NCBI RefSeq assembly: GCF_042429765.1
Contig: NZ_JBHLZU010000034.1
Span: 1-64,000, forward strand
Source of the DNA: Allokutzneria oryzae
Lineage (GTDB): Bacteria; Actinomycetota; Actinomycetes; Mycobacteriales; Pseudonocardiaceae
DNA: 64,000 nucleotides
Direction of reading: 5' to 3'
Shown: positions 50,898 to 59,837 of the stretch, in pieces
How positions within the stretch are numbered: position 1 is the first letter of the stretch
Layout: every line of letters begins with the position of its first letter
Program-made: the position numbers and the translations under genes
Notes under the pieces: generated by a model
What the model saw: the letters and a program-made list of their open reading frames with translations, nothing else
The model's database searches: none
Told to the model about the DNA's origin: nothing

Positions 50898-51982
50898 TCA
50901 CCGAGATCACGGTGGACGACCTGCCCGCCATCCAGACCGGGAGCCAGCTGACGTGCTCCTCGGCCGGGGGCACGCACTTCGACGGCACCAGGGAGAACTT
51001 CGCCGAGCTGCTGCGCGGCACCGGGCCGGTGCGCATGGTGGGGCTCGACGAGCTCGACGGGGACGCGCTGTGCGTCGCCATCGGCGCGATCGGCGGGTTC
51101 GGCCCGATGCTGGAGCTCCCGCCGTACGGAGACGAGGCGGTCCTGGCGGTGCGCGCGCTGGAGGCCCGGCTCGGCAGGCGCGTGGACGCGGTTGTCTCGT
51201 TGAACGCCAGCGGCCCCAACGCCTTGTTCCCGGTCGCCGCGGCCGCCGCGCTCGGGCTGCCGCTGGTGGACTGCGACGGCATGGGCCGGGTGCTGCCGCT
51301 GGTGAGCCAGACCACCTACGCCATGGCAGGTCTGCCGATCGGCCCGCTCGCCGCGGTCAGCCTTGCCGGGGACGTGCTGATGCTGGACACCTCCCTGCAG
51401 CGGTCGGAGCTGCTGCTGCGCTCGGCGATGCAGGCCGCGGGCGGCTGGATGCTGTGCGCCACCTATCCGTCCACTGTGGACCAGCTGCGGACGTGCGCGA
51501 TCCGCGGCTCCACCAGCAAGGTCGTCGAGGTCGGCAGGCTGCTGCGCGGCGCGCCCGACCGGACGACGCTGCTGGCCGGGCTGGCCTCGGTGGCCCAGGC
51601 CCGGGTGCTCGGCGGCGGACGGGTCGTCGAGCTCGGCCACGCGACCAGGACCGTCGGCGCTCGGCAGTACCCGGCCGCGCCGACCAGCGTGGTGGTGCGC
51701 GAACCGGGGCCGGACGGGCGGATGATCCGGCTCGAAGGGCAGAGCGAGATCTTCCTCGCGGTGATCGACGGCATGGTCGCCGCGGCCGTCCCGGACGTGC
51801 TGTGCCTGCTGGACCAGCGCGAGCCGCACATCGTCGGCCTGGAGCAGGTCGCCATCGGCAACGACGTGGACGTGCTGGTGATGCCCGCCGATCCCCTGTG
51901 GCACACCCGGGCCGGGCTGGCGCTTGCCGGGCCGCGCGCGTTCGGCTTCGGGGTCGCCCACCCACGCGAGGAGGGGTCGTAG
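50894..51982 (+). CDS. DUF917 / S-methyl thiohydantoin desulfurase-like protein
   Basis: 362 residues of the DUF917 family: LTCSSAGGTHFDGTRENFAE near the N-terminus, PLVDCDGMGRVLPLVSQTTY, and GSTSKVVEVGRLL. Relatives remove a thiol from S-methyl thiohydantoins and usually lie next to hyuA genes. GTG 50894 overlaps the previous stop, with GAGGAGG 7 nt upstream. It suggests the operon's substrate is a substituted hydantoin or thiohydantoin. Confidence 0.85.
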   Translation: MITEITVDDLPAIQTGSQLTCSSAGGTHFDGTRENFAELLRGTGPVRMVGLDELDGDALCVAIGAIGGFGPMLELPPYGDEAVLAVRALEARLGRRVDAVVSLNASGPNALFPVAAAAALGLPLVDCDGMGRVLPLVSQTTYAMAGLPIGPLAAVSLAGDVLMLDTSLQRSELLLRSAMQAAGGWMLCATYPSTVDQLRTCAIRGSTSKVVEVGRLLRGAPDRTTLLAGLASVAQARVLGGGRVVELGHATRTVGARQYPAAPTSVVVREPGPDGRMIRLEGQSEIFLAVIDGMVAAAVPDVLCLLDQREPHIVGLEQVAIGNDVDVLVMPADPLWHTRAGLALAGPRAFGFGVAHPREEGS

Positions 51983-53452
51983 GTGAACCGCAAGGGTGTC
52001 GCGGAGCAGCTCAGCGTCGCCGAGCTGGTCCACTTCGGGCCGCTGGGCCAGGCCAAGGTGTTCGCGGCCGAGGACCTGGAGCGCCAGGTCTCCGGGGTGG
52101 TCCTGGTCGCGGAGCTGGAGGAGATCCGGCAGTGCGAGCCGCATTCCGCCGTGGTGCTGCACGGGACGGCGGCGCTGGGCGCGTGGGCGCTGGAGTCCGC
52201 GCTGCGGCTGGCGTGGGAGCGCAACGCCTCCTGCGTGATCGCCCCCAGCGACATCGTCGTGACCAACCCGACCGCGCAGCTCGCCGAGCGGCTGAGGGTC
52301 CCGCTGTTCGTGGTCACCGACCCGGCGCAGCACGCGCTGGAGCTCTCCGCCGCCGTCGCCGACACCGAGGCGGCGCGCGCCCGGCTGACCTCGCGCTGCG
52401 CGGTGCTCTTCGGCGAGCGCGCCACCGTCCGCGACATCGTCGGCGTGGTCAACACCGAGGTGCCGGGCGTGCTCGTCGCGCTGGTCACCGAGGAAGGCCA
52501 CGTGCTCGCCGGCCGTGCCGCCGCCGACCAGGCTGCTGGCCAGCGCCGCATCGAGGTCGACGTGCCGGGTCCGGACGGCAGGCCGTGGGCGCGGCTGGTG
52601 GCGCAGCTCGCCGCGTGGTCGCCGTCCTGGGCGTCCACGGTGCGCACGATCCTGCGGCTGGCGCGGGCGCCGCTGGCCGCGTGCGTCGGGCGGGCATGGC
52701 TCGGACCGGTGCACCAGGCGGCCAAGGACCGGCTGCTGCTGGACACGCTGCTGCGCGAGGAGAACACCGAGGGGGAGCGGCTGGCGCGCGAGGCGGGCTG
52801 GGCGGTCGACGGCCAGCACGTCGCGGTGCACCTCCAGGTCGCCGACCACGCGCCCGCCGACCCGGAGGCCACCACGCCGAGGGTGATCGCGGCGTGGCAG
52901 GAGGCGTTCCCGCACCTGCCGCTCGTCCCGAGGGGCGAGGGCTGGGTGAGCTGGTGGACCGACGCCGACTCGCCGGAGCTGGTCGCGCGGCTGCTGCGCG
53001 AGCACCTGGGCGCCACCGGCAGCCCGGTGCCGCTCGCGGCCGGTGTCGGGCTGCCCGGTGGCGGCGTGGACGGCCTGCGCCGCTCGATCGGCGAGGCCCG
53101 GCTGGCCGCGGCGGTCGCGGGCCGCCGCGACGGCGAGCGGGTGGAGCTGTTCGGCACGCTCGGGCCGCGCGCGGTGCTGGCGTGCCTGCCGGTGGCCGAG
53201 GTCGCGGCGGCGGCACGGGTCGCGCTGGCCGACCTGCTGGCCGCGCCGGACGCGGACGTGCTGCTGGCGGCCCTGGTCGCGCTGCTGGACTGCGCGGGCT
53301 CGACCGGCCAGGCCGCCGCGCGCCTCGGCGTGCACCGCAACACCGTGCTGGGCCGGATCGAGCGCATCCGCGCGCGCGGGGTGGACCTGGACTCGCCGGA
53401 CCAGCGCCTCGCCCTGCACCTGGCCTGCTACTCCCTGCTCAGCGCGAGCTGA
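51983..53452 (+). CDS. PucR-family regulator of the hydantoinase operon
   Basis: 489 residues: an N-terminal PucR sensor domain (VAELVHFGPLGQAKVFAAED, EEIRQCEPHSAVVLHG), a GGDEF-like linker and a C-terminal helix-turn-helix (GQAAARLGVHRNTVLGRIER). The GTG follows the DUF917 stop directly, so it is co-transcribed with the catabolic genes it most likely controls. PucR itself regulates purine (allantoin) breakdown, chemically close to hydantoins. Confidence 0.92.
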   Translation: MNRKGVAEQLSVAELVHFGPLGQAKVFAAEDLERQVSGVVLVAELEEIRQCEPHSAVVLHGTAALGAWALESALRLAWERNASCVIAPSDIVVTNPTAQLAERLRVPLFVVTDPAQHALELSAAVADTEAARARLTSRCAVLFGERATVRDIVGVVNTEVPGVLVALVTEEGHVLAGRAAADQAAGQRRIEVDVPGPDGRPWARLVAQLAAWSPSWASTVRTILRLARAPLAACVGRAWLGPVHQAAKDRLLLDTLLREENTEGERLAREAGWAVDGQHVAVHLQVADHAPADPEATTPRVIAAWQEAFPHLPLVPRGEGWVSWWTDADSPELVARLLREHLGATGSPVPLAAGVGLPGGGVDGLRRSIGEARLAAAVAGRRDGERVELFGTLGPRAVLACLPVAEVAAAARVALADLLAAPDADVLLAALVALLDCAGSTGQAAARLGVHRNTVLGRIERIRARGVDLDSPDQRLALHLACYSLLSAS

Positions 53453-53495
53453 GATCGACGTTGCCCTCCGCGGGGGTCCCGGGTTACCTTCTGGA

Positions 53496-53514
53496 CAGAT
53501 GATCAGAACATCTG
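53496..53514. promoter_or_regulatory. Dyad upstream of the ClpX paralogue
   Basis: CAGATG (53496-53501), 7 nt, CATCTG (53509-53514), 40 bp before the start, in a short AT-richer patch. It is a candidate operator. Confidence 0.35.
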
Positions 53515-53553
53515 GTCACGTCATCCCGTTGTGCGACTCCAGTGAGGTGGCCC

Positions 53554-54741
53554 GTGCGGAACGACCTGCCCAGGTGCTCTTTCTGCGGCAAGCGCCACGA
53601 GCAGGTGCGCAGGCTCATCGCGGGACCGGAGGGGGTCCACATCTGCGACGAGTGCGTCGGGTTGTGCAACGAGCTGATCGACGACGAGCTGGAGCCGCCC
53701 GCCGAGGACCGCGAGCTGCCGAAGCCCCGGGAGCTCCGCGCGCTGCTCGACCAGTTCGTGATCGGTCAGGACGAGGCCAAGCGCGCGTTGTGCGTCGCCG
53801 TCTACAACCACTACAAGCGCATCGGGCACTGCGACGGCTCGGACGGCTCAGTGGAGCTTGGCAAGTCCAACGTGCTGCTGATGGGCCCGACCGGCTGCGG
53901 CAAGACCTACCTCGCGCAGACCCTGGCGAGGCTGCTCGACGTCCCGTTCGCCCTCGTCGACGCGACCGCGCTCACCGAGGCGGGCTACGTGGGCGAGGAC
54001 GTGGAGAACATCCTGCTCAAGCTGGTCCAGGCCGCCGACTACGACATCGAGCGCGCGCAGCGGGGCATCGTCTACGTCGACGAGATCGACAAGATCGCCC
54101 GCAAGAGCGAGAACCCCTCGATCACCAGGGACGTCTCGGGCGAGGGCGTGCAGCAGGCGCTGCTGAAGATCCTGGAGGGCACCACCGCCAGCGTGCCGCC
54201 GCAGGGCGGTCGCAAGCACCCGCACCAGGAGTTCATCCAGATCGACACGACGAACGTGCTGTTCATCGTCGCGGGCGCTTTCCCCGGCCTGGAAAGGGGT
54301 TCCGACGCGACGAGCATCGGCTTCGGCTCCCAGGTCCGTGCCGCCGACGACACCGCGGACGTGACCCCGCGGGACCTGGTGCGGTTCGGCCTGATCCCGG
54401 AGTTCGTCGGCAGGCTGCCGGTTGTCACCGCCGTGCGGCCGCTGGACCAGCTCGCGCTGACCCGGATCCTGACCGAGCCGCGCAACGCGCTGGTCAAGCA
54501 GTACCAGGAGCTCTTCCGCTACGACGGCGTGGCACTGGAGTTCGCCAGGGGCGCGCTCCCGGCCATCGCCGAAAGGGCGCTGCGACTGGGCACCGGTGCG
54601 CGAGCGGCCCGCGCGGTCATGGAGGCGTTGCTGCTGCCCGCCATGTACGAGGTGCCCAGCCGCGACGACATCGCCAAGGTCCGCGTCACCCGTGACTGCG
54701 AGGTCCTGCTGGTGCCACGGGAGCTCAGGGCGACGGGGTGA
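53554..54741 (+). CDS. ClpX-like AAA+ unfoldase, stand-alone paralogue
   Basis: 395 residues. The zinc-binding domain (CSFCGKRHEQV, CDECVGLC) is followed by AAA+: MGPTGCGKTYLAQTLARLL (Walker A), GYVGEDVENIL (pore loop 1), GIVYVDEIDKIAR (Walker B), PPQGGRKHPHQ (RKH loop) and SIGFGSQVR (the IGF loop that docks on ClpP). All functional loops are intact. It is shorter than housekeeping ClpX (about 420-430) and lies apart from clpP or tig genes, so it is likely a second copy. GTG 53554 has GAGG 6 nt upstream. Confidence 0.92.
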   Translation: MRNDLPRCSFCGKRHEQVRRLIAGPEGVHICDECVGLCNELIDDELEPPAEDRELPKPRELRALLDQFVIGQDEAKRALCVAVYNHYKRIGHCDGSDGSVELGKSNVLLMGPTGCGKTYLAQTLARLLDVPFALVDATALTEAGYVGEDVENILLKLVQAADYDIERAQRGIVYVDEIDKIARKSENPSITRDVSGEGVQQALLKILEGTTASVPPQGGRKHPHQEFIQIDTTNVLFIVAGAFPGLERGSDATSIGFGSQVRAADDTADVTPRDLVRFGLIPEFVGRLPVVTAVRPLDQLALTRILTEPRNALVKQYQELFRYDGVALEFARGALPAIAERALRLGTGARAARAVMEALLLPAMYEVPSRDDIAKVRVTRDCEVLLVPRELRATG

Positions 54742-57496
54742 GCACGTGGCCGCCGAGCCGCTCGCGCAGCGCGTCGGCCGCCGGTCCCCCCGTCGTGCCG
54801 GCGAGGTCCGCGGCCGTGAGCCACGCCGTGCGCGCCGCGTCGTGCTCGCCGAGCGCGTGCCTGGCATCGCCGAGGTGGGTCAGCGCCTCGATCCGGCTGC
54901 CGAGGTCGTTGTCCGGCAGTGAGTCCAGCGCGCGGTTCAGCCACGTCACCGCCTCCGCGTGCTCACCGAGCCGGTGGTGGCAGTAGCCGATGCTGTCCAT
55001 CGTCCGGGCACAGGCTCCGGGCTCGCCCGTTTCCTCTTGCAGCGCAAGGGCTCGGTGGCAGTACGCCAGCGCATCGCGCAGCTCGCCCAGCTCGGCGAGG
55101 CACCAGCCGATGTTGTTCAGCGCCATGGCCTGGCCGTGCCGGTGACCGGCGGCTTCGAAGACCGCGAGCGCCTCCCGCACACACGTCAGCGCGCCGCGCA
55201 GATCACCGGCGTTGTTGTGCACCATGCCGATGTCCAGGTGCGCCATGCCCTCGTTGAACCGGTCGCCGCGCTCGCGGGAGAGTTCGAGCGCGCGTTCGAG
55301 GTGTTCCATGGACTCCTCGCGCGTGCCGACCCTGCCGAGCCCCCGCGCGAGGTTGCGGCTCGCCCGCGCCTCGCCGTCCAGGTCGCCGAGCTCCTGTGCG
55401 GCGGCGAGCGCTTTCCTTTGCGAGCCGACGTACTCATGCCACTGGCAGGTCTGTTCGAGGAAGTCGGCGATCATCCACGCCAGCCGCCAGGTGTACTCGG
55501 GCCAGTCCACGTCGATCGCGGCGAGCACGACCAGGCGCTCCGCGGTGAACCACGCGGCCGCCTCGTCCCGGTCGGCCAGCTCGACGGGGTCGGCGCCCCT
55601 GACCGGTTCCGCCAGCTCCAAGGGCGTGCGGTTCGGCTTCATCAGCAGCGCGGCCCGGTGACCGGTCCACAGCAGGTGGTCGAGCAGGCGGCGCAGCGCC
55701 GCCCGCCGCTCGTCGTCGCTGAGCGATCCCTCCGCCTGCTCCGAGGCGTGCAACCGCACGAGGTCGTGCATCCGGTACCGCCCGGGAGCCGGCTGCCACA
55801 CCAGGTTCGCGGTCTCCAGCGTCCGCAGCACGACCCGGGTCGCCGACCGCGACAGGCCGGTCAGCGCGGCCGCCGCCGGGAGCGCGATGTCCGGTCCGGG
55901 CGCGAGCCCGAGCGTCGCGAAAACCTTGGCGGCGTGGGGATCCAGCGCGCGCGAGGACCACGACAGCACCGTGCGCAGGTTCAGCTCGGTGTCGTCGACG
56001 TCCAGCGCGTCCAGCCGGGCCGAGGCGTCGCGCAGCTCCTCCGCCAGCACCGACAACGGGAAGTCCGGATGCGCGATCGCCCGTGCCGAGACGATCCCGA
56101 GCGCCAGCGGGAGCCCGCCGCAGCAGCTCAGCAGCTCGCGGACGGCGCCAGGCTCGGCCCGAACCCGGTGCGCGCCAAGGTGTTCGGTCAGCAGGTCGCG
56201 CGCGTGCCGCTCGCCGAGCAGCTCCAGGTCCAGCGGCTGGACCCCGTGCCCCGCCGCCAGCCCGGTCAGCCGGTCCCGGCTGGTGATCAGCACCGTGCAC
56301 GCGGGATCGGCGGGCAGCAGGGGGACCAGGTGCGCGCTGTCCCGCGCGTTGTCCAGCACGATCAGCATCCGCCGCCCCGCGACCAGGCTGCGGAACAACG
56401 CCGACCGCGCGTCCAGGTCGGCGGGGATCGCGGTGTCGGCCACGCCCAACGCCTCCAGGAACGCCCGCAGCGCCTGCGACGGCGGCACCGGCTCGGCCTG
56501 CGGCGCGAACCCGCGCAGGTTCACGTAGAGCTGGCCGTCGGGGAACCGGTCGAGGTTGGCGTGCGCCCAGGTCAGCGCCAGCCACGTCTTGCCGATGCCA
56601 CCGGGGCCGTCGACGGCCAGCGCCACCGCGGCCTCGCCCGCCTCCCGCTGGATCTCCATGCGCCGGGTGAGCGCGGTCAGCTCGCGGCCCCGCCCGACGA
56701 ACAGCCGGGGCGCGGCGGGCAGCTGGCGCGGCACCGGCGCGTTCGCGACCCGCGGCGGGGCGCCGGGCAGAGCGGGGTCGTCGGCCAGCACCTGGTGGTG
56801 CAGCTCGCGCAGCGCCGGACCCGGCTCGGTGCCCAGCTCCTCCGACAGCCGGGACCGCAGGTGCTGGTACTGCTCCAAGGCATCGGCCGGACGACCGTCG
56901 CGGTAGAGCGCCAGCATCAGCTGGCCGACCAGCCGCTCGTGCAACGGGTGCTCGGCCGCGCAGGAGAGCAGGTTCGGCAGCAGGCCGCCGTGCCCGCCGA
57001 GGCGGAGCTGGATGTCGTTGTGGTCCAGCTCCGCACCCAGCCGCTCGGCCAGCAGCGCGGTGCGGGTGTCAGCGGCCCACGCCGTGTCCATCCCGGAGAA
57101 GGGCTCGCCGCGCCACAGCCCGAGCGCCTCGGCCAGCAGCTCCGCGGCCCCCTCGTCGCGGTCACCGGAGCGCGCTCGCGCCACCAGCGCGCGGAACCGG
57201 TGCAGGTCCACCGACTCCGGCTCGGTCTCCAGCACGTAGCCCTCGCCCCGGCGCTCGATCGTGGTGCCGGGCAGCGCCGACCGCAGCCGGGAGAGGTAGC
57301 TGCGCACGGTGTTCGCGGTCCGCTGCGGCTGGTCGCGGCCCCACACGCGCTCGGCGAGCCGGTCAAGCGGGACCACCCGGTTGGCCTCGGCCAGCAGCAC
57401 CGCGAGCACCGCGCGCTGCCGGGCCGGGCCGATCTCCAGGCGCTGCTGCCCCCGCAGCGCCTCGATCTCGCCGAGCACCCCGAACCGCAGACCCAT
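54725..57496 (-). CDS. SARP-type regulator with NB-ARC and TPR domains (AfsR-like)
   Basis: 923 residues. The N-terminus has an OmpR-like DNA-binding and BTAD domain (LRFGVLGEIEALRG, VRSYLSRLRSALPG). The centre is an NB-ARC ATPase (VDGPGGIGKTWLALTW; RRMLIVLDNARD as Walker B), and the C-terminal third is TPR repeats (ALNNIGWCLAELGELRDALA). AfsR-type proteins activate antibiotic pathways or development. ATG 57496 begins the family motif; the frame upstream is not coding. The tail overlaps the ClpX gene by 17 nt. Confidence 0.93.
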   Translation of the reverse strand: MGLRFGVLGEIEALRGQQRLEIGPARQRAVLAVLLAEANRVVPLDRLAERVWGRDQPQRTANTVRSYLSRLRSALPGTTIERRGEGYVLETEPESVDLHRFRALVARARSGDRDEGAAELLAEALGLWRGEPFSGMDTAWAADTRTALLAERLGAELDHNDIQLRLGGHGGLLPNLLSCAAEHPLHERLVGQLMLALYRDGRPADALEQYQHLRSRLSEELGTEPGPALRELHHQVLADDPALPGAPPRVANAPVPRQLPAAPRLFVGRGRELTALTRRMEIQREAGEAAVALAVDGPGGIGKTWLALTWAHANLDRFPDGQLYVNLRGFAPQAEPVPPSQALRAFLEALGVADTAIPADLDARSALFRSLVAGRRMLIVLDNARDSAHLVPLLPADPACTVLITSRDRLTGLAAGHGVQPLDLELLGERHARDLLTEHLGAHRVRAEPGAVRELLSCCGGLPLALGIVSARAIAHPDFPLSVLAEELRDASARLDALDVDDTELNLRTVLSWSSRALDPHAAKVFATLGLAPGPDIALPAAAALTGLSRSATRVVLRTLETANLVWQPAPGRYRMHDLVRLHASEQAEGSLSDDERRAALRRLLDHLLWTGHRAALLMKPNRTPLELAEPVRGADPVELADRDEAAAWFTAERLVVLAAIDVDWPEYTWRLAWMIADFLEQTCQWHEYVGSQRKALAAAQELGDLDGEARASRNLARGLGRVGTREESMEHLERALELSRERGDRFNEGMAHLDIGMVHNNAGDLRGALTCVREALAVFEAAGHRHGQAMALNNIGWCLAELGELRDALAYCHRALALQEETGEPGACARTMDSIGYCHHRLGEHAEAVTWLNRALDSLPDNDLGSRIEALTHLGDARHALGEHDAARTAWLTAADLAGTTGGPAADALRERLGGHVLTPSP

Positions 57497-57604
57497 CCCG
57501 CCCCCACAACTCCCGTGCGTGACGGGAGGAACCGTATCGTGCCCACCAGGCGATTCATCGTCTCCGCAACGTTGGCGCAGCGCGGGCGCGCGAGGGTGGA
57601 CCCC

Positions 57605-57955
57605 ATGTGGGCAGACAACAGGGAACACCGGGGTGAGCACGCGACTGGGGGTGTGCTCAGCGCCGGTTCCCCGCGCACTCCGCCGGCGGTGCGGATCGCA
57701 CGCGCACAGCGCGAGCTGGCCGACCGCGTCGCCGAGCTCACCGCGCGGGAACTGCAGATCGTCCGGCTCGTCGGGACCGGCCGCAACAACCGGGAGATCG
57801 CCGAGGAGCTGCGGATCAGCGAGGCCACCGTCAAGACGCACCTCAACCGGGCCATGCCGAAGCTGGGCGTCTCCACCAGGGCGCAGGCGGTGGTCATCGC
57901 CTACGAGACCGGCCTGGTCCGCGTCGGCTCCCGCCTCCCGCGCGACCGGCGCTAG
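57605..57955 (+). CDS. Single-domain LuxR-type HTH protein
   Basis: 116 residues, almost only a LuxR helix-turn-helix (LTARELQIVRLVGTGRNNRE, IAEELRISEATVKTHLNRAM) with a short charged N-terminus. It lacks a receiver or ATPase domain, so it may form heterodimers or act constitutively. It is divergent from the SARP gene by 108 bp. ATG 57605 is preceded by GAGGG 8-9 nt upstream; GTG 57596 is an alternative. Confidence 0.8.
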   Translation: MWADNREHRGEHATGGVLSAGSPRTPPAVRIARAQRELADRVAELTARELQIVRLVGTGRNNREIAEELRISEATVKTHLNRAMPKLGVSTRAQAVVIAYETGLVRVGSRLPRDRR

Positions 57956-57971
57956 TCCGGGCCGGTTCGCA

Positions 57972-59084
57972 TCAGAGGAGCCGGTCCTGGCGGGCGACGG
58001 CCTCCTTGCGGACGCGGTCGAAGAAGGCCTTGTCGCGGTCGGCGCGCTGGGTCACCGGCGCGTCGGGGGAGGCCGAGTCGTCCTCGTAGGCGCGGTAGAG
58101 CAGCCAGCAACCGCGAATGCCGTCGAGCAGGTCCTCCAGGAGGTCGTGCGCCGGCCGGGCCGGGTCCAGAGGGGTGATCCGGTCCGGCACGACGGTGTCG
58201 AAGTCCTCGTCCTGGTCGATGGCCTCGCCCGCCTGCACCAGCAGGACCATCAGGCCCTCCACGTCCGGGATGCGCCCGTCCGCGACGGCCATGGCGTCGC
58301 CGACGAGCGCGGTCACCACCTGCCGAGGGGTCTCGCCCTGCGCCAGCCGCTCCAGCACCAGGGTCGGGGTGTCCACGGCCAACGGCTCCAGGTCATCGGC
58401 CTCGATCACCACCTCGGTCGGGGCGGTCTCGGCCATCTCCGCGGCGATCTCGGCGGCCACCTGCAGCCAGTGCGCCGCGGCCACCGACGCAGCCGTCGCG
58501 TCGACCTCGCTGAACAGCGCCGCGGAGCCCAGCGGGTCCTGCTGGAGCAGCGCGTCGGCGGCGGCGACCTGCAACGGCGAGGCGTCCGCCCTGGTCAGCC
58601 GGACCGCCTGGCGGGCACGCCCGGTGAGGTCGCCGCGCTCGGCCGCCTCGATCGCGGCCAGCTCGGCCTCCACCTCGGCGACGACCTGCTCGGTCAGCCC
58701 GACGTCGGCGACGGCGTGCAGCTCCCGGCCGACCCGGTGCGAGGACTCGATCACCGGGCTGTAGGACTCCAGCAGCATGCCGTCCTCGGGCAGGTTGGGC
58801 GCGCGGATCGCGGCGACGACGTCGGCCAGCGCGGCGCGTTCGTCGGTGCGCTCCCACCCGTCGGCGTCCAGGTCCAGCCCGGCGTCCTCCAGCGGACTGC
58901 CGGGGTGGGTGTAGGTGCGCCACGCCGCCCGGGACAGCCCGTTGAGCACGTGGGTCAGCAACAGCGCCTGCTCGGCGGAGACCGAGTCCGGCAGGTCCGC
59001 CGCGGTGTGCGCGGTGTTGCCGAGTCCCGAGCTCCACATCGCCACCAGCGCGTGCCGGTCGGTGTCGACGCCGTAGTCCGTCAT
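57972..59084 (-). CDS. Hypothetical protein, 370 residues
   Basis: No family recognised. It is an acidic, Ala/Asp/Glu-rich, mainly helical soluble protein without signal peptide (AALADVVAAIRAPNLPEDGM, VVAEVEAELAAIEAAERGDL). It ends 17 nt from the convergent LuxR-type gene. ATG 59084 is the best start available; the ribosome site is weak. The upstream part of the open frame is low-complexity and not called. Confidence 0.65.
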   Translation of the reverse strand: MTDYGVDTDRHALVAMWSSGLGNTAHTAADLPDSVSAEQALLLTHVLNGLSRAAWRTYTHPGSPLEDAGLDLDADGWERTDERAALADVVAAIRAPNLPEDGMLLESYSPVIESSHRVGRELHAVADVGLTEQVVAEVEAELAAIEAAERGDLTGRARQAVRLTRADASPLQVAAADALLQQDPLGSAALFSEVDATAASVAAAHWLQVAAEIAAEMAETAPTEVVIEADDLEPLAVDTPTLVLERLAQGETPRQVVTALVGDAMAVADGRIPDVEGLMVLLVQAGEAIDQDEDFDTVVPDRITPLDPARPAHDLLEDLLDGIRGCWLLYRAYEDDSASPDAPVTQRADRDKAFFDRVRKEAVARQDRLL

Positions 59085-59837
59085 GGAGCCATCGTTGCGA
59101 AGTTTGCGCCTCCGTGGGGGCGGGACACGCCCCAAGATCCCCTGACAGCTGTCTGAATTGTGGAGGCGTGCGTGGGGTTGATCTTCCTGCCGCACGGTCC
59201 CGGCACGGCGGAACGCGGGCCGGCCCGAACAGCTGGGCACCTGACGACGGGCGACCCGTTCGCGGACGCGGTGGCCGAGGAGATCCACGCCGGCGGTCCG
59301 AGCGGCGCTGGCCACCGGTGTCGCACCGGGCTTGGACCTGGACGAGAAGCCGCCACCGGCCGCTGGGTGCGGACGGCTACGCCGCCCGTCTGGTTGCGCC
59401 CTGAGCCCGGGACACACGGCTGTCCGCCCCACGCGCGCATGCGCAGGCTGACGCGGGGCCGTGACCGGCCCACCGGTTCCCAGGTCCTCGGTGCTGGCAT
59501 TCGCCAGTCTGCGCTCGGTCGCCGCTTCGCTCAACGATCTCACCGGAATGCCGCAGTGCCTTGGTGCACAAGCGGTCTACGCCTGGGCAGTCAATTCCTC
59601 GGTGACCGCGCCGCCGTGCACACTGTCCGTATCATGGGGCTGGGGCTCGGTCCGCTCGTCGCGGCGAACCGGCTGACCACGACGAAGCCGCGGCACAGCC
59701 CGGCGACGGGGAATGGTGCGGGCTAACGCTTTCGTGCAAGGGCGAGCACGCGTTCGGACCACCGTCCAACTACGACGTTCAGTGCGACTGCGCTGAACCT
59801 GTTGTCTCTGCGGGGAATGGTCTGTTCTTAATTGATC
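59085..59837. other. 750-bp stretch without a recognisable gene
   Basis: Open frames on both strands have skewed composition and no ribosome site. A + frame (59160-59726) reads as coding only in short patches. The area may be decayed coding DNA. No T-run terminator or clear promoter was found, apart from AT-richer DNA just before 59838. Confidence 0.4.

Noticed and set aside
59160..59726. 188-codon + frame as a gene
   Set aside because: No ribosome site, poor codon pattern, no recognisable motif; likely chance open frame in GC-rich DNA.
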